Assembly: GCF_041807705.1 (NCBI RefSeq) | Contig: NZ_JBGTYY010000010.1 | Span: 1 to 64,000 of the forward strand | Source of the DNA: Mannheimia sp041807705 | Lineage (GTDB): Bacteria > Pseudomonadota > Gammaproteobacteria > Enterobacterales > Pasteurellaceae | Direction: 5' to 3' | Length of the DNA: 64,000 nt | Shown here: in pieces, positions 26,756 through 35,333 of the stretch | Layout of the letters: each line of letters starts with the position of its first letter | Position numbering within the stretch: the stretch's first letter is position 1 | Notes under the pieces: generated by a model | Told to the model about the DNA's origin: nothing | Database searches by the model: none | Seen by the model: only the letters and a program-made list of their open reading frames with translations | Translations under genes and position numbers: made by a program

Positions 26756-28123
26756 ATGTTAATTTTGAATAAACAACGCAAAGCCGAAAAGCTGATAGAA
26801 AGTTTACCGTTCTTGCCACAAACGGCAGAACAAGTGGATTTTCTTAAGTCAAGCCAAGCGTTTAAACAGCAAATTTTACAGCTGATTCAAGCGGCGAAAG
26901 AACGCATTTATTTAACCGCTCTCTATTTTGAAAAAGATGAAGCTGGGCAAGAGATCTTAACCGCTCTTTATGATGCGAAACGAAGCAACCCAAATTTAGA
27001 AATTAAAATCTTGGTTGATTGGCACAGAGCCCAACGTGGACGTATTGGTGAAGTGGAAAGTCTCTCGAATGCCGATTGGTACACAAAATTTAAATCTGAG
27101 CAAGATTTGCCTCAAGATCAAGAAATTGAGTTCTATGGCGTGCCGATTAACGGGAGAGAAGTGTTTGGCGTGTTGCATTTAAAAGGTTTCGTGTTTGACG
27201 ATACGATTTTGTATAGCGGAGCAAGCATTAATAACGTTTATTTACATCAGTTAGATCGCTACCGTTACGACCGCTACCACGTTATTGAAAATAAAGCACT
27301 TGCAGATAGTTGGGTAGGTTTTATTCAGCAACATATTTTACCGAATGAAGCAGTCAAACATTTAGATCAAACAAATCGTGCTAAGACGGTTGATATTCGC
27401 ACACAGATTAAGGCTTTTCGTAAACAGCTAAGCCGTGAGCAATATCAATTTAATGGTATTACGAAAAGTGACGACTTGCTCGTTTCACCATTATTTGGCT
27501 TAGGTCGCCGTAGAAATCAGCTTAACAAAGTGATTGAGGCGTTGTTCTACCAAACAGAACAAAAATTAACGATTTGTACGCCTTATTTCAATTTCCCGCT
27601 TTCGTTAAGAACCCGCATTGAATGGTTACTGGCAAATGGTAAATCGGTTGAAATTATTGTGGGCGACAAAACCGCTAATGATTTCTACACCAAACCTGAT
27701 GAAAAATTTACGATGGCATCAGCTCTGCCTTATTTGTATGAAAAGAATTTACGGGCTTTCGCTAAGCGATTAAATTTTTATATTCAAAATGGGCAGCTTA
27801 CTATTCGTTTATGGAAAGATGGCGAAAATAGCTATCATCTTAAAGGTGTATGGGTTGATAACCGCTATATTTTGCTCACAGGCAATAACTTAAACCCTCG
27901 TGCGTGGCGATTAGATGCTGAAAATGCGATTTTAATTTCTGATCCAAAAGCTGAACTCAGCGAAAAAGCGGAAATGGAACTGAGCCAAATTCGCCAACAC
28001 ACACAGATTTTAAGCCACTATAGCGATTTAGAAGTGTTAGCAGATTACCCTGAAAATGTGCGTAAATTGCTGAAAAAATTTGGCAGAGTAAAACTCGATA
28101 AAATTGTGAAGATGTTGTTGTAA
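26756..28123 (+). CDS. pssA: CDP-diacylglycerol-serine O-phosphatidyltransferase
   Basis: 455 residues, close to E. coli PssA, a phospholipase-D-superfamily enzyme that makes phosphatidylserine, precursor of phosphatidylethanolamine. The two HKD-type motifs are HLKGFVFDDTILYSGASINN (about residue 141) and YHLKGVWVDNRYILLTGNNL (about residue 361). The protein has no membrane helix; the family binds the membrane peripherally and ribosomes. The start ATG 26756 follows a weak ribosome site. It is followed by rlmB after one palindromic repeat. Confidence 0.94.
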   Translation: MLILNKQRKAEKLIESLPFLPQTAEQVDFLKSSQAFKQQILQLIQAAKERIYLTALYFEKDEAGQEILTALYDAKRSNPNLEIKILVDWHRAQRGRIGEVESLSNADWYTKFKSEQDLPQDQEIEFYGVPINGREVFGVLHLKGFVFDDTILYSGASINNVYLHQLDRYRYDRYHVIENKALADSWVGFIQQHILPNEAVKHLDQTNRAKTVDIRTQIKAFRKQLSREQYQFNGITKSDDLLVSPLFGLGRRRNQLNKVIEALFYQTEQKLTICTPYFNFPLSLRTRIEWLLANGKSVEIIVGDKTANDFYTKPDEKFTMASALPYLYEKNLRAFAKRLNFYIQNGQLTIRLWKDGENSYHLKGVWVDNRYILLTGNNLNPRAWRLDAENAILISDPKAELSEKAEMELSQIRQHTQILSHYSDLEVLADYPENVRKLLKKFGRVKLDKIVKMLL

Positions 28124-28132
28124 AGTATTTAC

Positions 28133-28160
28133 TTTAGGGGCGAACCGATGTGTTCGCCCG
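28133..28160. repeat. Single palindrome of the GTAG/CTAC-related family
   Basis: TTTAGGGGCGAACCGATGTG then TTCGCCCG: GGGCGAAC (28138-28145) pairs with GTTCGCCC (28152-28159). It lies between the co-directional pssA and rlmB. No second partner palindrome is seen here. Confidence 0.65.
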
Positions 28161-28176
28161 ATTATTAAGGAAAATT

Positions 28177-28917
28177 ATGAGTGAACAAATTTATGGCATT
28201 CACGCCGTGAAAGCCTTTTTAGACAATGCCCCGGAGCGTTTAATTGAAGTGCTGGTGCTGAAAGGGCGTGAGGATAAACGTTTAATGCCGTTATTAAACG
28301 AGCTACAACGCTTAGGTGTTTCGGTTCAGCAGGTTAATCGCCAAACGTTAGATAACAAATCGCAAGGCGAAGTACATCAAGGCATTATTGCTAGAGTTGT
28401 GCCACAAAAAGAGCTGAATGAACACGATTTAGAGCAAATCTTAAGCCAAAAGCAAAACCCGCTCTTATTGATTTTAGATGGTGTAACTGACCCTCACAAC
28501 CTAGGGGCTTGTTTGCGTACCGCTGATGCAGCAGGGGTTGATGCGGTTATTGTGCCGAAAGATAAATCTGCTCAGCTTACACCAACCGCTCGCAAAGTCG
28601 CTTGTGGGGCGGCAGAGGTAATGCCGCTTATTCGTGTAACCAACCTGGCTCGCACAATGCGAGATTTACAAGAACGGCATAATGTCTGGATTGTAGGGAC
28701 TGCAGGCGAAGCGACATCGGGCATTTATGAGGCAAAATTAACCGGCTCGATTGCGTTAGTTATGGGGGCAGAAGGTGACGGAATGCGTCGCCTTACCCGT
28801 GAGCATTGTGACCAACTCATCAGCATTCCAATGGCAGGCTCGGTATCATCATTGAATGTATCGGTTGCAACAGGCGTTTGCTTGTTTGAAATTGTGCGGC
28901 AGAAACTGGCTCTATAA
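28177..28917 (+). CDS. rlmB: 23S rRNA (guanosine(2251)-2'-O)-methyltransferase
   Basis: 246 residues from ATG 28177, after TTAAGGAAAA. The earlier in-frame start at 28150 runs through the repeat and is rejected. It is a SPOUT-class enzyme: an N-terminal RNA-binding substrate domain (MSEQIYGIHAVKAFLDN) and a C-terminal trefoil-knot domain with ILDGVTDPHNLGACLRTADA, MGAEGDGMRRLT and SIPMAGSVSSLNVSVATGV, which bind SAM. It modifies G2251 in the peptidyl-transferase centre P loop. A terminator hairpin follows. Confidence 0.96.
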   Translation: MSEQIYGIHAVKAFLDNAPERLIEVLVLKGREDKRLMPLLNELQRLGVSVQQVNRQTLDNKSQGEVHQGIIARVVPQKELNEHDLEQILSQKQNPLLLILDGVTDPHNLGACLRTADAAGVDAVIVPKDKSAQLTPTARKVACGAAEVMPLIRVTNLARTMRDLQERHNVWIVGTAGEATSGIYEAKLTGSIALVMGAEGDGMRRLTREHCDQLISIPMAGSVSSLNVSVATGVCLFEIVRQKLAL

Positions 28918-28933
28918 TAAAGAATAAGTAAGG

Positions 28934-28980
28934 AAAAATGCGAAGAACTAATGTAACAAAATAGTGTCTTCGCATTTTTG
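28934..28980 (+). terminator. Terminator after rlmB
   Basis: AAAAATGCGAAGA (28934-28946) pairs with TCTTCGCATTTTT (28967-28979), a perfect 13-bp stem with a 20-base loop, then GTTT. Confidence 0.75.
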
Positions 28981-29020
28981 TTTGTAGAGACGCAAAAAAT
29001 CTCAGAAATTGAACCGCTTG

Positions 29021-30433
29021 TTACCCTACATACTCTTCCAAATTAATCACCTTATCGCACGATTTTTCAATTAGATAAGGATCGTGGCTGACTAAAATCA
29101 AGCTGCAATTTCTGGCACGGCATTGGTTTATCAGCAATTCAATGGTTTCTTGTTGCGTGATTGGGTCAAGTCGAGAAGTTACCTCATCAGCAAACAACAA
29201 TACAGGGTCGAGCAATAACGTTCGTAAAATCGCCACCCGTTGTAGCTCGCCACCGGAGACATTTTCCGCATTGCGTTGCAAAATCTCAGGGTTAAGTGAG
29301 AGTTGCTCTAACAAGCTTGGGATTGGTTTACGATCTAAGTGATGTTTGTTGATCACATCATCAAGCAAAGTTTGTAGGCTGACATTCGGAGCAAAGGCTT
29401 CCGGTGGATCTTGGTAGAGCTTTAACACTTGGTGCTTTTTGTGGCTTTGGCTGTGCCATTTTACTTCTCCCGATTTTGGTTTTAGCAAACCACACAATAC
29501 ATCAGCAAGAGAGCTTTTACCAATGCCACTATGCCCGATAATGCCTAGCACTTCGCCTTTGTGCAAATCAAAGGAGAGATTGTTAAACAGGGTTTTCTTG
29601 CCACGAGCGACACTCAGATTTTTAACCGATACAAGCGGTTGTTTTTGGCTCAAATTTTGCAAATCTTGCAAGGGTTGCCAATGTTTTGGATCTGCTGCAA
29701 TTAAGGCTTTGGTATAAGCGTGCTGAGGATTGCTTAATAGTGCTTCCGCCTCACCTTGTTCCAACAATTCGCCTTTTTTCATTACCAGAATGTAGCCTCC
29801 AAGTTGCTCGGCAACTTCAATATCGTGAGTTATAGTTAATAAGCCGCCACCGTTTTGGTAAGCGGATTTCAACAGCTCAATTACTTTACCTTTGCTCGTT
29901 GGATCAAGCCCTTTGGTCGGCTCATCGGCAAGTAAAATTTTTCCCCCAGCAGCGGTTGCAATAGCAAAAGAAGCTCGTTGTGCCATACCACCGGAAAGCT
30001 GGTGGGGATAGCTTTCCACCGACTCTTTCAAGCCGAGTTTGGCTAAATAGGTTTGGCTTTCCGTTTTCGCTTGGGGAGATGATTTCCCTGCCACATAGTG
30101 AAAACTTTCCCATAACTGTTTGCCGATTGCCATAATTGGATTGAGCGAGCGGCGTGGCTCTTGTGGCAGCATTACTAAGGTTTTGCCCCAAAGCGTTTGC
30201 AAGCGGTCAGGTTCAGCAGAAATTTTGCAATTTTCGACAGAAATTTCACCGCTTGCAATTAGCCCCTCAGGAAGAGAACCCATAATGGCTTGAATGAGTA
30301 AACTTTTGCCAGAACCAGTTTCGCCTAAGATTGTAATATTTTTACCTGTTTCTAATTGTAAACTGATTGGTTTAACAAGTTCTAAACCACTTGTAGTTTT
30401 AACAGAGAGATTTTGGGTATTGAGTAGTTTCAT
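29021..30433 (-). CDS. ABC importer ATPase with two fused nucleotide-binding domains (Opp/Dpp/Nik type)
   Basis: 470 residues from the ATG ending at 30433; a longer frame would start inside a repeat. The two ATPase halves, usually separate D and F subunits, are in one chain. Half one has Walker A GETGSGKS (37-44), signature LSGGM and Walker B LLADEPTKGLD. Half two, from about residue 255, has GHSGIGKS, VSGGE and LLFADEVTSRLD, where the usual DEPT is DEVT. It would power the two permeases and the binding protein encoded upstream on the same strand, importing peptides, nickel or metal chelates. It is the last gene of the operon and is separated from the permease genes by a palindromic repeat and the assembly seam. 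Confidence 0.85.
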   Translation of the reverse strand: MKLLNTQNLSVKTTSGLELVKPISLQLETGKNITILGETGSGKSLLIQAIMGSLPEGLIASGEISVENCKISAEPDRLQTLWGKTLVMLPQEPRRSLNPIMAIGKQLWESFHYVAGKSSPQAKTESQTYLAKLGLKESVESYPHQLSGGMAQRASFAIATAAGGKILLADEPTKGLDPTSKGKVIELLKSAYQNGGGLLTITHDIEVAEQLGGYILVMKKGELLEQGEAEALLSNPQHAYTKALIAADPKHWQPLQDLQNLSQKQPLVSVKNLSVARGKKTLFNNLSFDLHKGEVLGIIGHSGIGKSSLADVLCGLLKPKSGEVKWHSQSHKKHQVLKLYQDPPEAFAPNVSLQTLLDDVINKHHLDRKPIPSLLEQLSLNPEILQRNAENVSGGELQRVAILRTLLLDPVLLFADEVTSRLDPITQQETIELLINQCRARNCSLILVSHDPYLIEKSCDKVINLEEYVG

Positions 30434-30448
30434 CTTTATTTTATTACT

Positions 30449-30519
30449 GTAGGGGCGAGTCCTGTGCCCGCCCATAAATATAATAGGAGTTTTCGGGCAG
30501 GCACAGGACCCGCCCCTAC
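30449..30519. repeat. Paired palindromic repeat (GTAG...CTAC family) in the ABC operon
   Basis: GTAGGGGCGAGTCCTGTGCC leads one palindrome and its near-reverse complement closes the element at CGCCCCTAC (30511-30519). The arms pair over about 24 bases around an AT-rich centre. It lies between the permease and ATPase genes. Confidence 0.8.
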
Positions 30520-30520
30520 G

Positions 30521-30691
30521 TAATTATTTAACTTTCCCAGACAATAATTGTAGGCTAAGTACCATTAAAAACACCGCCACGACAGGCTGTAAAAAGATAA
30601 TCGGANTAATTATTTAACTTTCCCAGACAATAATTGTAGGCTAAGTACCATTAAAAACACCGCCACGACAGGCTGTAAAAAGATAATCGGA
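30521..30691. other. Unmerged contig overlap: 85-bp direct duplication around an ambiguous base
   Basis: Bases 30521-30605 and 30607-30691 are identical and are separated by a single N at 30606. Both encode the last 28 codons of the permease gene. This is the signature of two contigs joined with one filler base without collapsing their shared end, and not a biological repeat. Confidence 0.92.
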
Positions 30692-31392
30692 GCTTCATAG
30701 TAATAAGGGAATAATTCTGTCATCATCAGGCCTAACTCTGCTGTTGGTGGGCGTAATCCTACGCTCACAAAGCCGAGTGTTGCGAGGGCTAAAATCGCAT
30801 TGCCGAGCGAGAATGCAGATAAGGTTGCAATCATTGGTAATAAACGTGGTAATAAATGGCGTTTGAAGCTGTAAAGCCAGCCCATTCCCATTAAGAGAGA
30901 GGCTTGAATTTCTGAGCTGCTTGCCATTGTTGAACTGATTGAGCGGATCACACGGAAAAACTCCACCCACATTACCAGAGAAATCCCTAAGTAAAGTGTC
31001 CAGAACGAACCTGGAGAGAGGGCAGCAAAGAGTAGCACTAATAGTAAGCCCGGCAGAGCCATCACTAAATCACAAATAAAGCTGAAAATACGGTCAATCC
31101 AACCGCCAAAAAAGCCTGCCATAATGCCCGTAATCAAGCCTGCTACTAAAGCACAAAACACGCTAAAGAGCGATAAACCAAAAGAGAGGCGAATCGCAGA
31201 GGAAAGGCGAGCGAGCATATCTCTACCAAGATGATCTGTGCCGAACCACGCTAATTCATTTGGATTAGAAAGCGTATTGGTTAAATCTTGAAAGCCGATA
31301 TCCATCGGATAAAAATAAGGTTGTAAGAAGGCGAACCCGAGCATAATCAATAGGATTGCGCCGCCTAAATATTGTGAAGTTGAAATTTTCAT
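30610..31392 (-). CDS. ABC transporter permease, DppC/NikC type
   Basis: 260 residues with about six membrane segments. The early phrase NELAWFGTDHLGRDMLARL is the DppC/OppC/NikC hallmark. The coupling motif that contacts the ATPase is EIQASLLMGMGWLYSFKRHLLP, an EAA-loop equivalent. Together with the DppB-type partner, 8 bases upstream on the same strand, it forms the import channel. Its last 28 codons lie in the duplicated seam sequence; the stop at 30610 is present in both copies, so the protein itself is unaffected. Confidence 0.88.
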   Translation of the reverse strand: MKISTSQYLGGAILLIMLGFAFLQPYFYPMDIGFQDLTNTLSNPNELAWFGTDHLGRDMLARLSSAIRLSFGLSLFSVFCALVAGLITGIMAGFFGGWIDRIFSFICDLVMALPGLLLVLLFAALSPGSFWTLYLGISLVMWVEFFRVIRSISSTMASSSEIQASLLMGMGWLYSFKRHLLPRLLPMIATLSAFSLGNAILALATLGFVSVGLRPPTAELGLMMTELFPYYYEAPIIFLQPVVAVFLMVLSLQLLSGKVK

Positions 31393-31400
31393 TTTCTGTC

Positions 31401-32333
31401 CTATCGCTTAATTCGTGGGTCAATCCAAGCACTGAGTAGATCAGCAAGAGTGTTTAATACAACAAATAATCCGCCCATTACTAAGGTTGTGCCTTGAATC
31501 ATCGGTACATCACGGGCAATAATGGCGTGAACCAATGCGTGTCCGCTGCCCGGCCAAGCGAATAAACTTTCTACCACCACAACCCCTTCAATTAAATAGA
31601 CAAGCTGTACTGCGTGGTAAGCAATAACAGGCACGGCAATGTTGGGTAAACCGTGTCGCACAAAGGTTTTCCAACGGCTTAGTCCTTTTAATTGCGAGAA
31701 TTGGTAGAACTCGGCATTTTTTACCTGCACCATCGCAGAACGAGTAACTCGCACCGAAACTGCACTCAAGCCAATGGCAAGAGTTAAAGCTGGTAAGATA
31801 AAATGCTGCCAACTACCGTATCCGCCCGCAGGTAACCATTTAAGCTGTGCTGAAAAAAGCGTAATTAAACCGATAGCGATTATAAAGGCTGGCACAGAGC
31901 GGAATAATGTGCTGAATACCAACGTCAAGCGGTCAAAAAATCCGTTTGGTTTGCGAGCGGCGAGTAACCCAAGTGTCGGACCGATCAGGATTGCTAAGAT
32001 AAGTGCCACAACCGCAAGGCTTAAGGTATGCCCGAATTGGTGCTGAATTTCAGACCAGACAGAATCGCCAGTTACCAACGATTTGCCTAAATTGAACTGT
32101 AATAAATCGCCTAACCAGCTGAAATAGCTCTGCCACCAAGGCTGATCTAAGGCAAGCTCGGCACGCACCGCTTCGGCTGCCATACTATCCGCTTGGTCAT
32201 AACCATAGCGGCTAGCGGCAATACGGTATGCCATATCGCCCGACAGTTGGCGGGTAATAATGAAAGTTAATGTGCCGACAGACCAAATCACTAATAAAAG
32301 TTGGGTAAGACGGCGGAGGAGGATTTTTAGCAT
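31401..32333 (-). CDS. ABC transporter permease, DppB/NikB type
   Basis: 310 residues with about six membrane segments. The N-terminus MLKILLRRLTQLLLVIWSVGTLTFIITRQL and the periplasmic region after it match DppB/NikB subunits. The EAA-type loop reads AEFYQFSQLKGLSRWKTFVRHGLPN, and the end has VVVESLFAWPGSGHALVHAI and RDVPMIQGTTLVMG, both family signatures. It is the first permease after the binding protein, from which it is separated by a palindromic repeat at 32368-32438. Confidence 0.9.
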   Translation of the reverse strand: MLKILLRRLTQLLLVIWSVGTLTFIITRQLSGDMAYRIAASRYGYDQADSMAAEAVRAELALDQPWWQSYFSWLGDLLQFNLGKSLVTGDSVWSEIQHQFGHTLSLAVVALILAILIGPTLGLLAARKPNGFFDRLTLVFSTLFRSVPAFIIAIGLITLFSAQLKWLPAGGYGSWQHFILPALTLAIGLSAVSVRVTRSAMVQVKNAEFYQFSQLKGLSRWKTFVRHGLPNIAVPVIAYHAVQLVYLIEGVVVVESLFAWPGSGHALVHAIIARDVPMIQGTTLVMGGLFVVLNTLADLLSAWIDPRIKR

Positions 32334-32367
32334 TTGTTTTATAGTTTAAAAGGTAATGATTTTTGAT

Positions 32368-32438
32368 GTAGGGACACACTGCGTGTGTCCGCAAATATAG
32401 AAAATATGACGTTATGGACGCACGCAGTGCGTCCCTAC
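32368..32438. repeat. Paired palindromic repeat (GTAG...CTAC family), second copy in the ABC operon
   Basis: GTAGGGACACACTGCGTGTG at one end and CACGCAGTGCGTCCCTAC at the other are each palindromic and are in inverted orientation around an AT-rich centre. The core differs from the copy at 30449. It lies between the binding-protein and permease genes. Confidence 0.8.
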
Positions 32439-32443
32439 GCAAA

Positions 32444-34030
32444 TTATTTACTTAACTTTTCCAAATAAAAACGTCTTTCAAACGGATCAAGTGTCAAGCC
32501 ATTAATACCTTGATGCCCTACAACTGTTTGTTGGTCGTACACAATCGGAATAATCGGCAATTCATCGTGAATAATTTGGCTCACTTGTTGCTTTGATTGC
32601 TTCGATTTTGCAGGATCGATTTCTGTTTCAAGTTGTTTTAGGGCTTGATCTAGCGTTTCATTACGCCAGTTCATTGTTCCCCAATCGCTTCCACCATTAG
32701 CAAAGTCTTGCACTAATAAGGCGAACGGATCGAGGGTTTTCGCATAGTTGAACGCATAAAGAGCCATCTCTAAAGTACCATTTTGATGCCCTAGCGGAAT
32801 TTCACTGAAGTTACCGACAGATACATTCACATCAACCCCGATTTTCTTCCATTCAGCTTGTAAAATAGTCGCAATAATCGGCAATTCAGGGCGATCTGAA
32901 TAGGTTCTCAATGTGAAGCTAAACGGTTTGCCCTCTTTGGTTAATTTGCCTTCTGCATTATATTCATAACCGGAAGCGGTCAAGTTTTCCTTAATTTTTG
33001 CAATTGTCTCATCGTGGCTTAAGGTTGGTTCAGTTGTTGCAACACGCCAGTCAGCAAACGCTTTCGGTAAAATTTGGTCTGCCATTCCATCTTGAATTTT
33101 TAAGATCTGCTCGGCAATCGCTTTACGGTTAATTGCTTGCGATAAGGCTTGGCGAATGGCTAAGTCATTAAAGAACGGCTTTGCAACGTCCATTTTGAGC
33201 TGAGTGGTACGAGCAATAGAGGTGTTAATCAACTGTAAATTTGGATCAGCTTTTAGACGTGCCACGCTCGCTTTATCTAAGTTGAAGACTAACGAGGTTT
33301 TATCGCTCTGTGCCATTAAAGTACGGGTTTCGCTGCGGCTGCTTGCCAAGTAATTCGCTTGCTGAAGTTGTGGTTTACTGCCCCAATATTCATCAAAACG
33401 AATGCTTTCTAATTTTTGTGGGGGTTCAATTTTCGTTGCTTTGAATGCACCAGTACCGATTACCTGTGCCACATCGCCTTTTTCATCAAAACTTTCTTCC
33501 GTCAAAATTAAGGTGGTGTAGTGGGTTAAGAAAGAAGGGAACGGCACAAAAGATTTCGTTAATTCAAATTGAATTTGGTTGTTATCAAGCGCTTTGATCT
33601 CTTTGATAAAGGCTTTTTGCAAAACACCCGGTTTTGAAAGTGCAATTTTTAATGATTTTTCGACCGCTTGTGCGGTTAAAGGCTTGCCGTTATGGAATTT
33701 TGCAGTACGCAGAGAGAATGTCCAAACTGTAGCATCAGCATTACTTTCCCACTTAGTTGCTAAACCTTCTACTAATTGCCCTTCAAGGTTGGCTTCAACT
33801 AAGGTTTCAGCAATATTCATACGTTGGAAAATCACGCCAGATTGGTTTAAATCTAAGCTATTTAATTCCCAAGGAGCAACAATAGTTACAAGCGGTAAAG
33901 TTTCTGGATTTTTTTTCGATTGCTCAGGTTGTGCCACTGGTTGCTCTACTTTTGCTTGTGCATTATTCTTATCATCACAAGCTGCAACGCAAAATGCCGC
34001 CATTGTTAATGGAATTAACCATTTTTTCAT
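32444..34030 (-). CDS. ABC transporter substrate-binding lipoprotein (peptide/nickel family)
   Basis: 528 residues from ATG ending at 34030. GGAGAC stands the right distance before this codon, whereas the ATG five codons earlier would contain it. The lipobox FCVAAC makes Cys18 the lipid anchor. The mature protein is a class-C (family 5) binding protein: LVEGLATKWESNADATVWTFSLR, KFHNGKPLTAQAVEKSL, IGTGAFKATKIEPPQKLESIRFDEYWG and ..AIRQALSQAINRKAI are its signatures. In this family ligands are oligopeptides, haem, nickel or metal-metallophore complexes; no residue I can see decides between them. It heads the four-gene operon with two permeases and the fused ATPase. Confidence 0.87.
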   Translation of the reverse strand: MKKWLIPLTMAAFCVAACDDKNNAQAKVEQPVAQPEQSKKNPETLPLVTIVAPWELNSLDLNQSGVIFQRMNIAETLVEANLEGQLVEGLATKWESNADATVWTFSLRTAKFHNGKPLTAQAVEKSLKIALSKPGVLQKAFIKEIKALDNNQIQFELTKSFVPFPSFLTHYTTLILTEESFDEKGDVAQVIGTGAFKATKIEPPQKLESIRFDEYWGSKPQLQQANYLASSRSETRTLMAQSDKTSLVFNLDKASVARLKADPNLQLINTSIARTTQLKMDVAKPFFNDLAIRQALSQAINRKAIAEQILKIQDGMADQILPKAFADWRVATTEPTLSHDETIAKIKENLTASGYEYNAEGKLTKEGKPFSFTLRTYSDRPELPIIATILQAEWKKIGVDVNVSVGNFSEIPLGHQNGTLEMALYAFNYAKTLDPFALLVQDFANGGSDWGTMNWRNETLDQALKQLETEIDPAKSKQSKQQVSQIIHDELPIIPIVYDQQTVVGHQGINGLTLDPFERRFYLEKLSK

Positions 34031-34164
34031 TCTATTTGTCTCCATAAAAAAATAAGGGATTACTATAACGGCGGAACTTTAGCATATTTCCATAAAAAAA
34101 GTGGAGCTATTTTTAGTTGAGTATTTTAATTGGTTATTTAATGATCAAGAGTGTGAAGTGAATT

Positions 34165-34926
34165 TTATTTTTGCACAGGAAGAATTTTTATCCCAAAATG
34201 ATTGGCAACTTTACGTTCTTCCTTTTGTAAAACAGGCAGTGAATTTACCCGCTTGTTACCAATTACCATCGTTGAACTTCCGCCACCGTCAAGGTTGATT
34301 GCCCTTGTGAGTTCAAGTTTATGAGCGGCTTCTGCTAGCTCATTTAGGGTTACGCCTCCGAAGGCAAACTGTCTTCCTTCAACCACAACAAGATAGAGCC
34401 AGTTTTTCTCGTCGTTCAAACCAAGCAGGGTGCGAGGGTGTTTATCGTGAAAAATACTTTGAACACAACCTACTTTGTCGGTATCGGCACACTCAAACTT
34501 TTTACTTTTTGCGTTGTACCAATGCCAGCCGCTAATAGCAACTTGCCATTTTGGGTTGTGGGGAGTCGCTTTATTTTTATCTTCAATTAAGCATTTATTT
34601 GCTTTATCACACGCAAAAATCACTCGATTTCTCACATCGTTATATTTTGACCAGCGTTTGCCTTGAGTTACGACTAAACCAATAGGGGTGTAATCTTTCC
34701 AATAAAAATTGGCATTAATCGCAACATCAGTTTCATATTTCTGAGCGAATTGAGATACGGTAGATTCACTATCACTTTTCTGTGAGCCAATCAGTTGAAT
34801 ATTGCCGCAGTTGAGATCCACTCGTGTAATATGAACAGGAGATTGGTTTGAGTACTCAATACATTGGTTTTCGGCGTAGCAAAAGCTCGCTAGAAAGAGT
34901 GATAAGGGGAGGAAATATTTTTTCAT
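34165..34926 (-). CDS. Secreted phosphodiester-glycosidase (NAGPA-domain) protein
   Basis: 253 residues with a cleavable signal peptide (MKKYFLPLSLFLASFCYA). The body contains AINANFYWKDYTPIGLVV, RTLLGLNDEKNWLYLVVVEGR and the NLDGGGSSTMVIGNKRVN signature of the NAGPA (phosphodiester glycosidase) fold, also found in lysosomal uncovering enzyme and bacterial exopolysaccharide proteins. The four Cys pairs outside the core suggest periplasmic disulfides. The substrate is unknown; a glycan phosphodiester is inferred from the fold. It is downstream of the PIN toxin gene by 11 bases, but the partnership is probably accidental. Confidence 0.8.
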   Translation of the reverse strand: MKKYFLPLSLFLASFCYAENQCIEYSNQSPVHITRVDLNCGNIQLIGSQKSDSESTVSQFAQKYETDVAINANFYWKDYTPIGLVVTQGKRWSKYNDVRNRVIFACDKANKCLIEDKNKATPHNPKWQVAISGWHWYNAKSKKFECADTDKVGCVQSIFHDKHPRTLLGLNDEKNWLYLVVVEGRQFAFGGVTLNELAEAAHKLELTRAINLDGGGSSTMVIGNKRVNSLPVLQKEERKVANHFGIKILPVQK

Positions 34927-34937
34927 AGCAAAATAGA

Positions 34938-35333
34938 TTAGCTGGCATTCATTATAAAAGGCTTGTGATATTGTAAAATGATATTATCTGCAGTTAAAAA
35001 GAAGAGCCTTTCAATTTCTGCTTGAGCGATAAGCATTCTATCAAAAGGATCTCGATGAATTAGCGGTAACTCTGATTGCTTTAAAATATGTGCTAACGTG
35101 ATGGGTAAAGTGCGAAAACCAGCATTAACTAAACCATTTTCGAATGCCGATACATCAACATCAAAATCAGGCTTACCAAGCGAAGATTTAATCGAAATTT
35201 CCCATAAACTCGCTAAACTAAAATAGAGCTCGTTATTCGGGTCTTCTAATAATTCAAGCACTTGTGACGAAAATTTGTCTTTTTTATCCCAAGCCATCCA
35301 AAGTAAGATATGGGTATCTAACAAGATTTTCAT
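34938..35333 (-). CDS. PIN-domain toxin of a type II toxin-antitoxin pair
   Basis: 131 residues. The PIN fold's acidic residues are visible: Asp6 in MKILLDTHILLWM, Glu in ASLWEISIKSSLGK, Asp in HRDPFDRMLIAQA and Asp in FLTADN. This subgroup (COG3744-like) pairs with Phd/YefM antitoxins and is expected to be a magnesium-dependent ribonuclease. Its ATG overlaps the antitoxin stop by 4 bases (ATGA at 35330-35333), giving translational coupling. All active-site residues are present, so the toxin looks intact. Confidence 0.88.
   Translation of the reverse strand: MKILLDTHILLWMAWDKKDKFSSQVLELLEDPNNELYFSLASLWEISIKSSLGKPDFDVDVSAFENGLVNAGFRTLPITLAHILKQSELPLIHRDPFDRMLIAQAEIERLFFLTADNIILQYHKPFIMNAS

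Noticed and set aside
30521..30691. Tandem duplication with biological meaning
   Set aside because: Identical copies around one N are best explained as an unmerged contig overlap.
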